Below are positions 54,226 through 61,991 of a stretch of 64,000 bases of DNA, in pieces. Source of the stretch: Tepidiforma thermophila (GTDB lineage Bacteria; Chloroflexota; Dehalococcoidia; Tepidiformales; Tepidiformaceae); the NCBI RefSeq assembly GCF_002563855.1, contig NZ_PDJQ01000001.1, positions 2,418,001-2,482,000 on the forward strand. The letters are read 5' to 3'. The notes under the pieces were generated by a model. That model worked only from the letters and a program-made list of their open reading frames with translations. It did no database searches and was not told the origin of the DNA. Every line of letters begins with the position of its first letter. Position 1 is the stretch's first letter. Made by a program: the position numbers and the translations under genes.

Positions 54226-54378
54226 CTAAGCCGACTGGCCGTTCTTCCTGTCCTTGTCCTTCTCCTCCTTCTCCTGCTCCTCGCTCGCAGCCTCGTCAGG
54301 CTCCTCTGCCCGGGGGCCCATCGGTATGAAGATGGCTCGCCGGTAAAGCTCCTGCAGCTCCTTTTCCTTCTCGTCCAT
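54226..54378 (-). CDS. Small, highly charged 50-aa protein
   Basis: A 50-aa reading frame behind a strong GGGAGGTGGT ribosome-binding site, 5 nt before the ATG. The product is very rich in Glu and Lys: an EKEKELQELYRRAIF helix at the start, a short PMGPRAEEPDEAASEE linker and a Lys/Glu-rich tail. It has no membrane segment or recognised domain. It lies alone in a gene-poor part of the element. Such proteins can be regulators, anti-restriction mimics or chaperone-like factors; none of these is shown. Confidence 0.6.
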   Translation of the reverse strand: MDEKEKELQELYRRAIFIPMGPRAEEPDEAASEEQEKEEKDKDRKNGQSA

Positions 54379-56056
54379 CGTGACCACCTCCCGTCGAGTT
54401 GGAACATGGTCCGGAGAACCGGGACATCCGCAACTGCGACATTTAGGCGACAGTTTTCGCGAACGCCGGTCCGCCGTAGGCCGGTATTCTCGCTTCTCCC
54501 CGGCTCGTGGTCAACGCGCCGAGGGTGACTGCCAGAGTCGGATATGAGCAATCGTCCATCGCTATCAACATCGCAAATCTATCCGCAAGAACATTCCTTA
54601 CAGAATGACTACAATTAGAAAAATCAGGAATGGAACTACTTTAGATGCGTATAAAATCTTGAATAAGCGATCGCTTCTTTCATGGAAGGAAGGCTGGAAG
54701 TTGAGAAATACTGCTCAGAAGTTGAACAAGACATTACCAGATGCCAATCAAACCGTGAGTCGGGCGGCAATCTCGCAAGAGCCTGCCTTAAGCGCACAGC
54801 CCAGGCAGCGGCCGAAATCGCCGGGCAAGCGGGCGCCTGGGTTCCTGCCTTCGGCCACCCTGCGATGCCAGGTCCCAGACCATGAGCATGCACGTGTGCG
54901 ACCTCAAGATCTTCTCCAAGCGCGGCCCCCGACGACGCAGTCGCTCGCGCTCTTCCGGAGCGCGCGAAGCGAGGCATGCGGGAAGCCGCCGTGGAGGACA
55001 GGGACTGGAGGCGGGCGACACGTCCGCAGGAGCGGTCCAGAGCATTATCGCCAGGGGCAAGCGTCTCGGTACCCGCCCGTGCGGGCTCTTGCGTGGTCCT
55101 GGCGCCCACCCATCGACGCACGCTAGGGCGCACTTCTTCATCCTGACGCGCCCATTGTTCAACCCGGAGGTTGGCGTCGACCTTGCCAGGGGAACCGCCG
55201 TGCTTCGTCCTCGCACCTGGCACCGAAGCGGCCAGAGCCATCGAAAGCGCAGGCGGGAGTGCACGACTGGGCGAGATGCAGACGTGCGCCGAGCTATGGC
55301 AAGAGATGGCTGCGTCTGCCGCCATTGGAGAGGGGGCGACGATGATGGCTGTCGGACCCTAACCGATACGGGACGCTACGACGGCGTCAATCAGGTAGCG
55401 TCGTTCAGGCCGCAGTAAGTTCGCTTGGACTAGTTCGATGGCCGGACGATGGGCAAACGCCCTCGGGCCGACGTGCAAAATTCGCGGCACCGCGACGGAC
55501 CGTCCGCCATGGCGGCGCCCGGCGCCGCACACGCTGGAGCTGACGCAACCGAGAGAAGGAACAGGCAGCCGCAGCCCGGCGAGTGTCCCGGGCGGCCAAG
55601 CTCGCTATATGAGTCAGGCCCAGGATTAGCAGCCGAGTCGCGGCATCGCCTCTCCTGGAATGTGCGGATGTTGCGGCCAAAGCGCCACGACTTATCGGCG
55701 AGATGCCGGGCAGGCGCCCAGGCGCATCCCGCGCGCGGGCAAGGCTCGATAAGCGATCATGCTCTGACCGCTCCGGACTCGGAAACCCTGCATGCCGGAA
55801 TGCCCAAACCTTGTTAGCAGCCGTTGGCGGGCCGGGAACAACAACCGCTCCCAACCGTCCCCATCGTCTGGACGTCGAGGCGCGCCGGTGGCGACCTCGA
55901 GCAAGCGACGCGGGCCGCGACGTTCGAGAGCGCTGAGACTGCCAGAGGCGCAGAGGGGAGAGGAGCTATAAGGCGTCGACCCCGGGCCGGTATCAGCCCC
56001 TGGCCTCCAGGCAGCCAGATATGCCCAGGCCTCAGGCCGTCGCCGGGGCGAGCAGG
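54379..56056. other. 1.7-kb gene-poor region with an AT-rich patch
   Basis: Most of the stretch shows no credible gene. The interval about 54,560-54,770 is strikingly AT-rich for this window and contains the perfect 12-bp palindrome AAGCGATCGCTT (54665-54676). A frame from 54605 starts with normal-looking residues (MTTIRKIRNGTTLDAYKILN) but decays into low-complexity sequence, so it may be a gene remnant. An origin or a decayed insertion is possible. Confidence 0.45.
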
Positions 56057-56596
56057 CTACCGGCACTCCGGGGGCGCGAAGACCACGAGCCAGGTCATTG
56101 TGACCTCACTCAGCGTCGCCTCGAAAAACCCGTAGTAGCCGCCAACCATTACGCCCGGACCACCCACATTCCAAACACCGTCACCGACGTAGGTGGCATC
56201 AAAAGACACCGGCAAGACAGTCACCGCACTGCCCTGCTGGACACAGTCCCCAAAACGGCGATACGCCGCTTGCCGAACCTGCTCCGCTGTCAGGCGGGGG
56301 CTCGGAGTCGCGGCCGGCATCGGAGTCGGCGGAGGTGGAGGGGGCGGCGGAGGCGGTGTCGGCGTGGCGGTCGGCGGCTCCGGTGTCGCTGTTGCCGTCG
56401 GGGTGAAGGTCGCGGTCGGCGTGGGGGTGGACGCCAGAGGTGTGCCGGGACCGGGCGATGCGGCCGACGCTGCAGAGACCTGGGTGCGAAGTTCTGCGAC
56501 CTCCTCCCGAAGGGCCAGCAGTTCCTCGCTGTCATCGTCGCAGGCAGCCAGCACGGCCGCAGCGAAAAGCAGCGAAATGACAGCACCAAAGCGCAT
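56057..56596 (-). CDS. Lipoprotein with coiled-coil and Pro/Thr-rich linker
   Basis: A 179-aa exported protein. A signal peptide ends in the lipobox LAAC (Cys19), so it should be lipid-anchored outside the membrane. A short heptad-like helix follows (SEELLALREEVAELRTQVS), then about 45 residues of PT/PP repeats and a C-terminal domain of about 75 residues (VRQAAYRRFGDCVQQG...GVWNVGGPGVMVGGYYGFFE) that I cannot name. The start at 56596 is chosen from the signal peptide; the longer frame upstream is unlikely. As element cargo it could be a surface-exclusion or phage-blocking factor, but that is speculation. Confidence 0.72.
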   Translation of the reverse strand: MRFGAVISLLFAAAVLAACDDDSEELLALREEVAELRTQVSAASAASPGPGTPLASTPTPTATFTPTATATPEPPTATPTPPPPPPPPPPTPMPAATPSPRLTAEQVRQAAYRRFGDCVQQGSAVTVLPVSFDATYVGDGVWNVGGPGVMVGGYYGFFEATLSEVTMTWLVVFAPPECR

Positions 56597-57287
56597 AGTC
56601 GGGATTGTGCGATCGGCATCCAAGGGGCACAAGGGGGATGGCTCCGCTGATGCGGTGAGACGCCACGAGAACGCCGCTGCCTCTACCTTCGAACCCTGGC
56701 AGCAGCCGGGGGAGTCCTGACCGTCACATGGGCCGAAATGGCGGCACCGGGGGACACCGTCCCGCAATGCCGGGGCGCCGACGACGGAGCTGGGGAAAAG
56801 GTCATCACTGAGAGATCTGTGCCGCCCGGCCTCCCGGGGCTGATGGCCCATTCAACGCCCGTGACCCAAGGCCGGGGCCAAAGCCTGGCACGGGTGACCC
56901 TCCAGGGCAGGGCAGCAGGGCCCGAAAGGACACAGGCGGGCAGGGGCGTCACGCGACCGGGCTCGATAGCCACTCGGCGCTAGGGCGGCCGCATCGTCAG
57001 AGCTGTCCGTCAGCACCGCCGCCGACGGTCGGGTCTGCCGGCGGCGCCGACCGCGGCAGTGGGCCGGTTGGGCCTGTCGTGGGCCGGTTCTCGGGGCGGA
57101 ACCGACCCAGAGGTGGAGTACCGCGGTGAACGCGGCGGTACCGCCATGGCCGCCGGGAACCTACCCACCTGGTCATTGGGCCTGTTGGGCCGGTTGTTTG
57201 ATGATACCACTCGCTCCTGGTGGCACTTCGAGGGGGCTGCGTCGCGCGTTTGAAGCCGCCGGATAGGGGCCCGACCGGGGGCGAGCC
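56597..57287. other. Gene-free right end of the element
   Basis: No gene is supported between the lipoprotein and the right-end repeats. The last part (57061-57195) holds repeated nonamers, described separately. The rest is GC-rich with no frame of credible composition. Confidence 0.5.
57061..57195 (+). repeat. Iteron-like 9-bp direct repeats near the right end
   Basis: GGGCCGGTT occurs at 57061-57069, 57081-57089 and 57187-57195. The variants GGGCCTGTC (57070-57078) and GGGCCTGTT (57178-57186) are adjacent, so two clusters of head-to-tail copies lie about 90 bp apart. Such spacing suits protein binding sites for an excisionase, integrase or replication initiator. Confidence 0.5.
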
Positions 57288-57309
57288 GGTGACAGCAGTT
57301 TGACAGCTA
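57288..57309 (+). repeat. Tandem 11-bp repeats near attR (candidate integrase arm sites)
   Basis: GGTGACAGCAG followed directly by TTTGACAGCTA, related to the perfect tandem TTTGACAGCAA pair near attL and in the same orientation. They lie about 105 bp inside the right core repeat. Confidence 0.5.
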
Positions 57310-57328
57310 CACGGGCGGATTTTAGGGT
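57300..57328 (+). promoter_or_regulatory. Element-borne promoter facing the interrupted chromosomal gene
   Basis: TTGACA (57300-57305, perfect -35), a 17-nt spacer and TAGGGT (57323-57328) lie 87 nt upstream of the ATG at 57415. The -35 lies inside the 11-bp repeat. A GAGAGAGGT ribosome-binding site then precedes the gene. It would replace the gene's native promoter, left behind at the other end of the element. Confidence 0.45.
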
Positions 57329-57414
57329 ACCGACGCGACCATAACGAGACGGGCCGACCCGCCGTCTGAATCTGTGGTGAACAATAACGAACTAAGAGAG
57401 AGGTACATCACAAA

Positions 57415-57431
57415 ATGTCCGATTTGCGGGC
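57415..57431 (+). repeat. attR core, 17-bp direct repeat
   Basis: ATGTCCGATTTGCGGGC, identical to 32254-32270. It is the 5' end of the coding sequence beginning at 57415. Confidence 0.85.
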
Positions 57432-57693
57432 GACGCAGGAGCGACACGCGCAGGATGTGGTGACAGGGAATGTGGCCGGGCTGATGGGCGACTTTACGCC
57501 GAACGCGATGGCAAAGGTGATGGCGCTGGCCGCCAATCCCATCCGGGCGACGAGCTTCGAGATTAAGGACCTCGGCAATAACGAGGTGGAAATTTCGTAC
57601 ATCGGCGACACGACGCGCGTCGTCTGGAGCAAGTGGGTCGAGAATGGTGGGAAGTGGCAGATTGACGACGTGAAGGAAGTGACGGCGTCGTGA
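57415..57693 (+). CDS. Small conserved-type hypothetical protein, target of integration
   Basis: A 92-aa protein of unknown function and the first of two tandem paralogues. Both share a helical start with TGN(V/L)A..M.D..P.AMA..M.LA spacing (here VTGNVAGLMGDFTPNAMAKV) and a strand-rich C-terminal half. The layout loosely resembles SnoaL/DUF4440-type cone folds, but I cannot assign it. The element inserted at its first codons, leaving the protein intact because the 17-bp core restores them. Its original promoter is now at 32178-32206. Confidence 0.75.
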   Translation: MSDLRATQERHAQDVVTGNVAGLMGDFTPNAMAKVMALAANPIRATSFEIKDLGNNEVEISYIGDTTRVVWSKWVENGGKWQIDDVKEVTAS

Positions 57694-58052
57694 GTGCGGA
57701 GCCCGGCGACGTGCGCGCGGCAGTCGAACGGACGGCGCGGGCGGTGATGACCGGGAATCTTGCGCAGGTGATGGCCGACCTCGCGCCGGAGGCGATGGCG
57801 CAGCTGATGCAGCTGGCGTCGGGTGCGCAGGGTCTCTCGCCGGCGCAGCTGCCGTCCATCGACGGCTTCGAGGTCGAGGAAGTGTCGTCGTCGGCAGAAG
57901 AGGCGCGCTACCGCGTCCGGTTTCGCTCCTCGATGGGCAGTGTGACGGTGGCGACGACGTGGCGGCCGATGGTGGGGCAGTGGAAGGTCGTCGAGATTGG
58001 GCTGGCAGGGTTTGAACTCGCCGAGGGCGGGGGACCGCCGCCGGAAAGGTAG
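57690..58052 (+). CDS. Hypothetical protein, paralogue of the preceding gene
   Basis: A 120-aa protein starting at a GTG that overlaps the stop of the upstream gene by 4 bp. Its RAVMTGNLAQVMADLAPEAMAQLMQLAS segment, about 10 residues longer than the paralogue's and given here as spacing only, aligns with that of the first gene. A strand-rich half follows (ARYRVRFRSSMGSVTVATTW). Probably a heteromer or duplicated small fold; function unknown. The sixA gene begins 10 nt later. Confidence 0.7.
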   Translation: MSAEPGDVRAAVERTARAVMTGNLAQVMADLAPEAMAQLMQLASGAQGLSPAQLPSIDGFEVEEVSSSAEEARYRVRFRSSMGSVTVATTWRPMVGQWKVVEIGLAGFELAEGGGPPPER

Positions 58053-58055
58053 GCT
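58050..58055 (+). promoter_or_regulatory. Candidate -10 box of a leaderless sixA transcript
   Basis: TAGGCT ends 6 nt before the sixA ATG. It overlaps the stop codon of the upstream gene. No Shine-Dalgarno is present apart from a G-run inside the spacer. Confidence 0.4.
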
Positions 58056-58061
58056 GGGGCG

Positions 58062-58562
58062 ATGGAGCTGCTGCTCGTCCGGCACGCGATTGCGGTGGAG
58101 CGGGGCACTGTGGCGAGCGATGCAGAGCGGCCCCTGACTCCGGAGGGCCGGGCGCGGATGACGGAGGCCGCCCGGGGGCTGGCGCGGCTGATCACTCCGC
58201 AGGCGATCCTGAGTTCGCCGTGGCTGCGGGCGATGCAGACGGCGGAGATCCTGCGGGAGACGTACGGACTGGGGCGGGTGCGCGTCTGCGAGGCGCTGGC
58301 GAGCGCTGATTACGACGCGGTGATCGAGGCGGCGACGGAGACGGACGCATCGCCGGTCGCGCTGGTGGGGCATGAGCCGTGGATGGGGGAGCTGCTAGCG
58401 TACCTGGTGACCGGGGACCCCGCCGGCATGGGGGTGACATTCAAGAAGGGCGGGGCAGCGCTGGCCCGCTCGGCGGGAGAGCCGCGACCGGGCGGGTGCT
58501 GGCTCGAGTGGCTGATTCCTCCGGGCGTGCTGCGGCGGGTTGCGGGGGAGCAGAAGGGTTAG
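58062..58562 (+). CDS. sixA: SixA-like phosphohistidine phosphatase
   Basis: A 166-aa histidine phosphatase of the small SixA branch. The catalytic motif is LVRHAIA (Arg7, His8), ERPLTPEGRARM follows, and the second His is in VGHEPWMGELL (about residue 105). SixA removes phosphate from phosphohistidine on HPt or PTS-type proteins; here the true partner is unknown. Its end overlaps the convergent ppx gene by 4 bp. Confidence 0.88.
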   Translation: MELLLVRHAIAVERGTVASDAERPLTPEGRARMTEAARGLARLITPQAILSSPWLRAMQTAEILRETYGLGRVRVCEALASADYDAVIEAATETDASPVALVGHEPWMGELLAYLVTGDPAGMGVTFKKGGAALARSAGEPRPGGCWLEWLIPPGVLRRVAGEQKG

Positions 58563-60070
58563 CTGCCCGGCACGTGCTCGACGAGCAGGCGGCAGCGCAG
58601 GATGGCTTCGAACCTGCGGCGCCGGTTCTCCAGTTCGTACAGCTCGGCGTCGATCGGCGCGGCTGCGCGGAGCTGCAGGCGCAGGGCGGTACCTTCGAGC
58701 ACGGCGTGCACGTCATGGATGGGTGAGGGTGAGCGCCGGCGGATGGCCCGGGCGAGGCCGAGGAGGGAGGCGAGGACAGCGGCGCGGCGGGTGTCGTCGG
58801 GCTGGATGATGGCGCGGTAGGGCGAGAGGTCGGGGGTGCCGGAATCGGCCCAGCGGACGAGGGCGGCGAGGAGGACGACTTCGCGGTGGGAGTAGCCGTG
58901 GAGGTCGCCGCTGTGGACGAGGTATTCCGCGTGGCGGTCGCGGTTGTAGTAGTCGATGTGCATGCCGATGCCGGCGAGGCGGGCGGCATCGAGCAGGAGC
59001 TGGCGATCGGCATCGCCGAGGCCGTGCAGGGGCCGGGCTGCGTCGAAGAGGCTGGCAGCTGCGGAGACCGTTGGTTCGGCGGAGGTGACATCGACGCCGT
59101 TCGCGAGGGCGAGACCGGCGAGGCTGGCGGAACGCACGTCGGGAAGGATGGGGGCTTCGCCGCGGATCGCCTGCCAGGCGAGGCCTTCGCGAAGGCCCTG
59201 GCCGGAGACGGTGAGGGCGTCGGCGCCGAGGATGTCCATGACTTCGTCGATGACGATGGCAGCGGCATGGAGGAGGTCGGCGCGGTTGCTGCCAACGCCG
59301 GGGATACGGCGGCGCGCCTCGGTGGGCACGGCGCTGAGTTCGCGAGCGAGGCGGCGTACCTCTTTGCGGGCGAGTTCGAGACCATGCAATCGACCGAGGG
59401 GGTACCGGCGGCGAATACGGACGATGCGGGCGAGGTTGCGGATGGCGCCGCCGGTGCCGAAGAGGACGGGCGGGGCGCCGGCGACCGGGACGAACGAGCG
59501 CCGGACGGCCTTGCGCAGGGCACGGATTTCGCGGGGAGCGGGCGGGTCGGAGTGGAAGTAGGTTTCGCGGCTGTAGATGGCGCCGAGCGGCACGGACTGG
59601 ACTTCGCGGAGCTGGCGCCCGGCGATGGTCATGAGCTCAAGGGAGCCGCCGCCGAGATCGAGGAGGTAGCCGTCCGTGAGCGTGGTGCTGTTGATGACGC
59701 CGATGTAGCCGGCGTGGGCTTCTTCGAAGCCGGAGAGGACCCGGATGCGGACGCCGGTGCGCTCGCGGACCCGTTCGAGGAATTCGTCCGCGTTCGGGGC
59801 GCGCCGGAGGGCTTCGGTGCCAACGGCGAGGAGGCGTGCGGGCGCGTAGGACTCGGCGAGCTGGGTCATGATGGCAAGGGCGCGGAGGCCGCGGTCGATG
59901 CCTTCGGGGGTGAGGTTGCCGCCGGCCTGTCCAGCGCCGAGGCGGGCGCTGTAGCGGGCTTCGTCGATGACTTCGAAGGCGGTGTGGCTGAGGGCGCGGG
60001 CGACGAGGAGGCGAACGGAGTTTGAGCCGACGTCGATGACTGCGATGATGTCGTGCGGGTGAACCGGCAT
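58559..60070 (-). CDS. ppx: Exopolyphosphatase / guanosine pentaphosphatase (Ppx/GppA)
   Basis: A 503-aa enzyme of the ASKHA fold. It has N-terminal AVIDVGSNSVRLLVA (about residues 9-23), GTEALRRAPN (about 90) and the phosphate loop LLDLGGGSLEL (about 140). A C-terminal HD-like domain follows (RLAGIGMHIDYYN...HAEYLVHSGDLHGYSHRE). It degrades polyphosphate chains or pppGpp; the two roles cannot be separated by sequence here. The ATG at 60070 is favoured over an upstream extension that reads through Pro-rich codons. Convergent with sixA. Confidence 0.9.
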   Translation of the reverse strand: MPVHPHDIIAVIDVGSNSVRLLVARALSHTAFEVIDEARYSARLGAGQAGGNLTPEGIDRGLRALAIMTQLAESYAPARLLAVGTEALRRAPNADEFLERVRERTGVRIRVLSGFEEAHAGYIGVINSTTLTDGYLLDLGGGSLELMTIAGRQLREVQSVPLGAIYSRETYFHSDPPAPREIRALRKAVRRSFVPVAGAPPVLFGTGGAIRNLARIVRIRRRYPLGRLHGLELARKEVRRLARELSAVPTEARRRIPGVGSNRADLLHAAAIVIDEVMDILGADALTVSGQGLREGLAWQAIRGEAPILPDVRSASLAGLALANGVDVTSAEPTVSAAASLFDAARPLHGLGDADRQLLLDAARLAGIGMHIDYYNRDRHAEYLVHSGDLHGYSHREVVLLAALVRWADSGTPDLSPYRAIIQPDDTRRAAVLASLLGLARAIRRRSPSPIHDVHAVLEGTALRLQLRAAAPIDAELYELENRRRRFEAILRCRLLVEHVPGS

Positions 60071-60166
60071 GATCCAATCCCAGCTTGCGCCGGGATGGGG
60101 GAGGGGGCAAGGCGGAGGCTGGACGGGCGTGGTAGACTGCATGGCAGTTGGTTAAGGAGGCCGCCT

Positions 60167-60442
60167 GTGCGCCGGGCTTTTGTCATTTTTGTGACGCTTC
60201 CGTTAACGTTTGCCCTCCTTCCGCTCGCTGCTGTGCTGATGACGCCGGGAGCGCCGGCACGTGATACGACCCTGGTGCTGGAGCAGGAGCCAGCGAGCCC
60301 CGGCCCCGGTCTGCCGACACCCGCGGGCGTCGCGGCGTGGGACGCGGCCGAGTTCGGAGGGCGCGACGGCGCGCTGACCTTCCGCGGGGCCGAGCCGAAC
60401 GGCGGACCGGCGGGCGGCTGCGAGGAGGTTCCGCAGAGCTGA
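60167..60442 (+). CDS. Small secreted or membrane-anchored hypothetical protein
   Basis: A 91-aa protein beginning at a GTG with a perfect AAGGAGG ribosome-binding site, near a TAGACT box at 60133. Its N-terminus is Arg-Arg followed by about 22 hydrophobic residues (FVIFVTLPLTFALLPLAAVL), a signal peptide or anchor. The remainder is Gly/Pro/Ala-rich without a recognised domain. It is followed by a terminator hairpin and has no obvious operon partner. Confidence 0.6.
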   Translation: MRRAFVIFVTLPLTFALLPLAAVLMTPGAPARDTTLVLEQEPASPGPGLPTPAGVAAWDAAEFGGRDGALTFRGAEPNGGPAGGCEEVPQS

Positions 60443-60473
60443 GGGCTCGACGGGCCCCCGACAGGGATGACCG

Positions 60474-60500
60474 ACGGCCCGCCGGTTGCCGGCGGGCCGT
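60474..60500. terminator. Bidirectional hairpin terminator
   Basis: A perfect 12-bp stem (60474-60485 with 60489-60500) with a 3-nt loop lies between two convergent genes. T-tracts are short on both sides. Confidence 0.65.
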
Positions 60501-60526
60501 TTGCGTGCGCGGCGATGCGGCCTGTT

Positions 60527-61711
60527 TCAGCCGCGCGGGGGCAGGGCCTCCAGGGCGCGGCCGATGACCAGGCGCTGGATCTGATTGGTGCCTTCGAAGA
60601 TCTGGAAGATCTTGGCGTCGCGGACCCACTTTTCGACGGGGTGGTCGCGCATGTAGCCCTGGCCGCCGAGGACCTGGACGGCATCGACGGTGACCTTCAT
60701 GGCGACATCGGAGGCGTAACACTTGGCCATGGAGCCCTCGGCCTGGAGGTAGGGGACGTTGGCGCCGGCCATCCAGGCGGCGCGCCAAACCATAAGGCGG
60801 GCGGAATCGACGGCCATGGCCATGTCGGCCAGCATGAAGGAGATGCCCTGGTTCTTGATGATCGGGCGGCCGAACTGGACGCGGGTTTTGGCGTAGTCGA
60901 GGGCGTATTCGTAGGCGGCGCGGGCGATACCGACGGCGTACGCGCCGACAACGGGCCGGGTCCGCTCGAGGGTCATGAGGGCGCCGACGGCGCCAGGGCC
61001 GGCGGAGCCGCCCGGCTTCGCCGGTGCGCCGAGCTTGTACTCGGCCGGGATGCGGCAGTCGTTGAAGATGACATTGGCGGTGTGGGAGGCGCGGATGCCC
61101 ATTTTCTTCCAGACGGTGCCCTGCTGGAGACCGGGCGTGCCTTTCGGGACGACGAAGGCGCTGATGCCGCCCCAGCCTTTTGAGCGGTCCTCGGTGGCGA
61201 AGACGACGTGGACATCGGCGATGCCGCCGTTGGTGATGAACTGCTTTTCGCCGTTGAGGACGTAGAAGTCGCCGTCGCGCGTGGCCGTGGTCTGGATGTT
61301 GGCGACGTCGGAGCCGGCATCGGGCTCGGTGAGACACATGGCGCCGAGGCGGACTTCGTGCTCGTCGGAGGCGATGGCGGCGAGCCACTGCTGGCGCTGC
61401 TCGGGGGTGCCGGTGGCGGCGATGGCGGCGGCGGCGAGGCCGGAGCTGTTGATGGCGAGGGCGATGCCGGCGCACCCCCAGGAGAGCTCCTCGGCGATGA
61501 TGGAGGGGATGAGGGAGGAGCCTGCGCCATCGAGGAGGGAGCCCTGCTTCGAGATGCCGAAGCCGACGGCGGCGGCCTTTTTGATCAGGTCGTAGGGGAC
61601 CTCTTCGCGTTCGTCGTAGTAGGCGGCGACGGGGCGGATCTCTTTGCGGGCGAAGTCGCGGGCGACCTGCTGGATGAGCTTTTCTTCGTCGTTGAGTTCG
61701 AGCGAAACCAT
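60527..61711 (-). CDS. Acyl-CoA dehydrogenase
   Basis: A 394-aa FAD enzyme catalysing alpha,beta-dehydrogenation of acyl-CoA in beta-oxidation. It has the CLTEPDAGSDVANIQTTA segment (about 127) and GEKQFITNGGIAD (about 155). The catalytic Glu lies in FEGTNQIQRLVIGRAL (about 373), the position used by short/medium-chain dehydrogenases, and the FAD-binding C-terminus is typical. Start at the ATG behind GGAGGAG. It belongs functionally with the SDR and MaoC genes elsewhere in the window. Chain-length specificity is unknown. Confidence 0.93.
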   Translation of the reverse strand: MVSLELNDEEKLIQQVARDFARKEIRPVAAYYDEREEVPYDLIKKAAAVGFGISKQGSLLDGAGSSLIPSIIAEELSWGCAGIALAINSSGLAAAAIAATGTPEQRQQWLAAIASDEHEVRLGAMCLTEPDAGSDVANIQTTATRDGDFYVLNGEKQFITNGGIADVHVVFATEDRSKGWGGISAFVVPKGTPGLQQGTVWKKMGIRASHTANVIFNDCRIPAEYKLGAPAKPGGSAGPGAVGALMTLERTRPVVGAYAVGIARAAYEYALDYAKTRVQFGRPIIKNQGISFMLADMAMAVDSARLMVWRAAWMAGANVPYLQAEGSMAKCYASDVAMKVTVDAVQVLGGQGYMRDHPVEKWVRDAKIFQIFEGTNQIQRLVIGRALEALPPRG

Positions 61712-61991
61712 CAGCGCATCTCCTCCGGGAAGGGCGTGAGGCACAGCTTACCAGCCGGTAGAGCAACGGTCGGCTGGGGGTGCACGGTTCATCGCGGCGG
61801 GCTAGCCTCAGTGGAGAGAACCGCCCGGGCCCCGGGGAAGGTAATTCGTATTTGTTATGCAGGAATCCGGACGGCAGATCACGGAAATTCACGGAACGGG
61901 GCTCGAAATGCGTGGACACCATGGGAAGCGGCTGCCTATCATGGCGCCGCCCCTGGAACCCACGACCGCAACGGCACCGAGGTAACGCGAC

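Noticed and set aside
53472-54329. 285-codon open frame in the gene-poor part of the element
   Set aside because: Ser/Arg/Pro/Gly-rich, no motif, no ribosome-binding site, and it runs antisense across the better-supported 50-codon gene.
56300-56450. Tandem repeat array
   Set aside because: It is the coding DNA of the Pro/Thr linker of the lipoprotein, not an independent repeat element.
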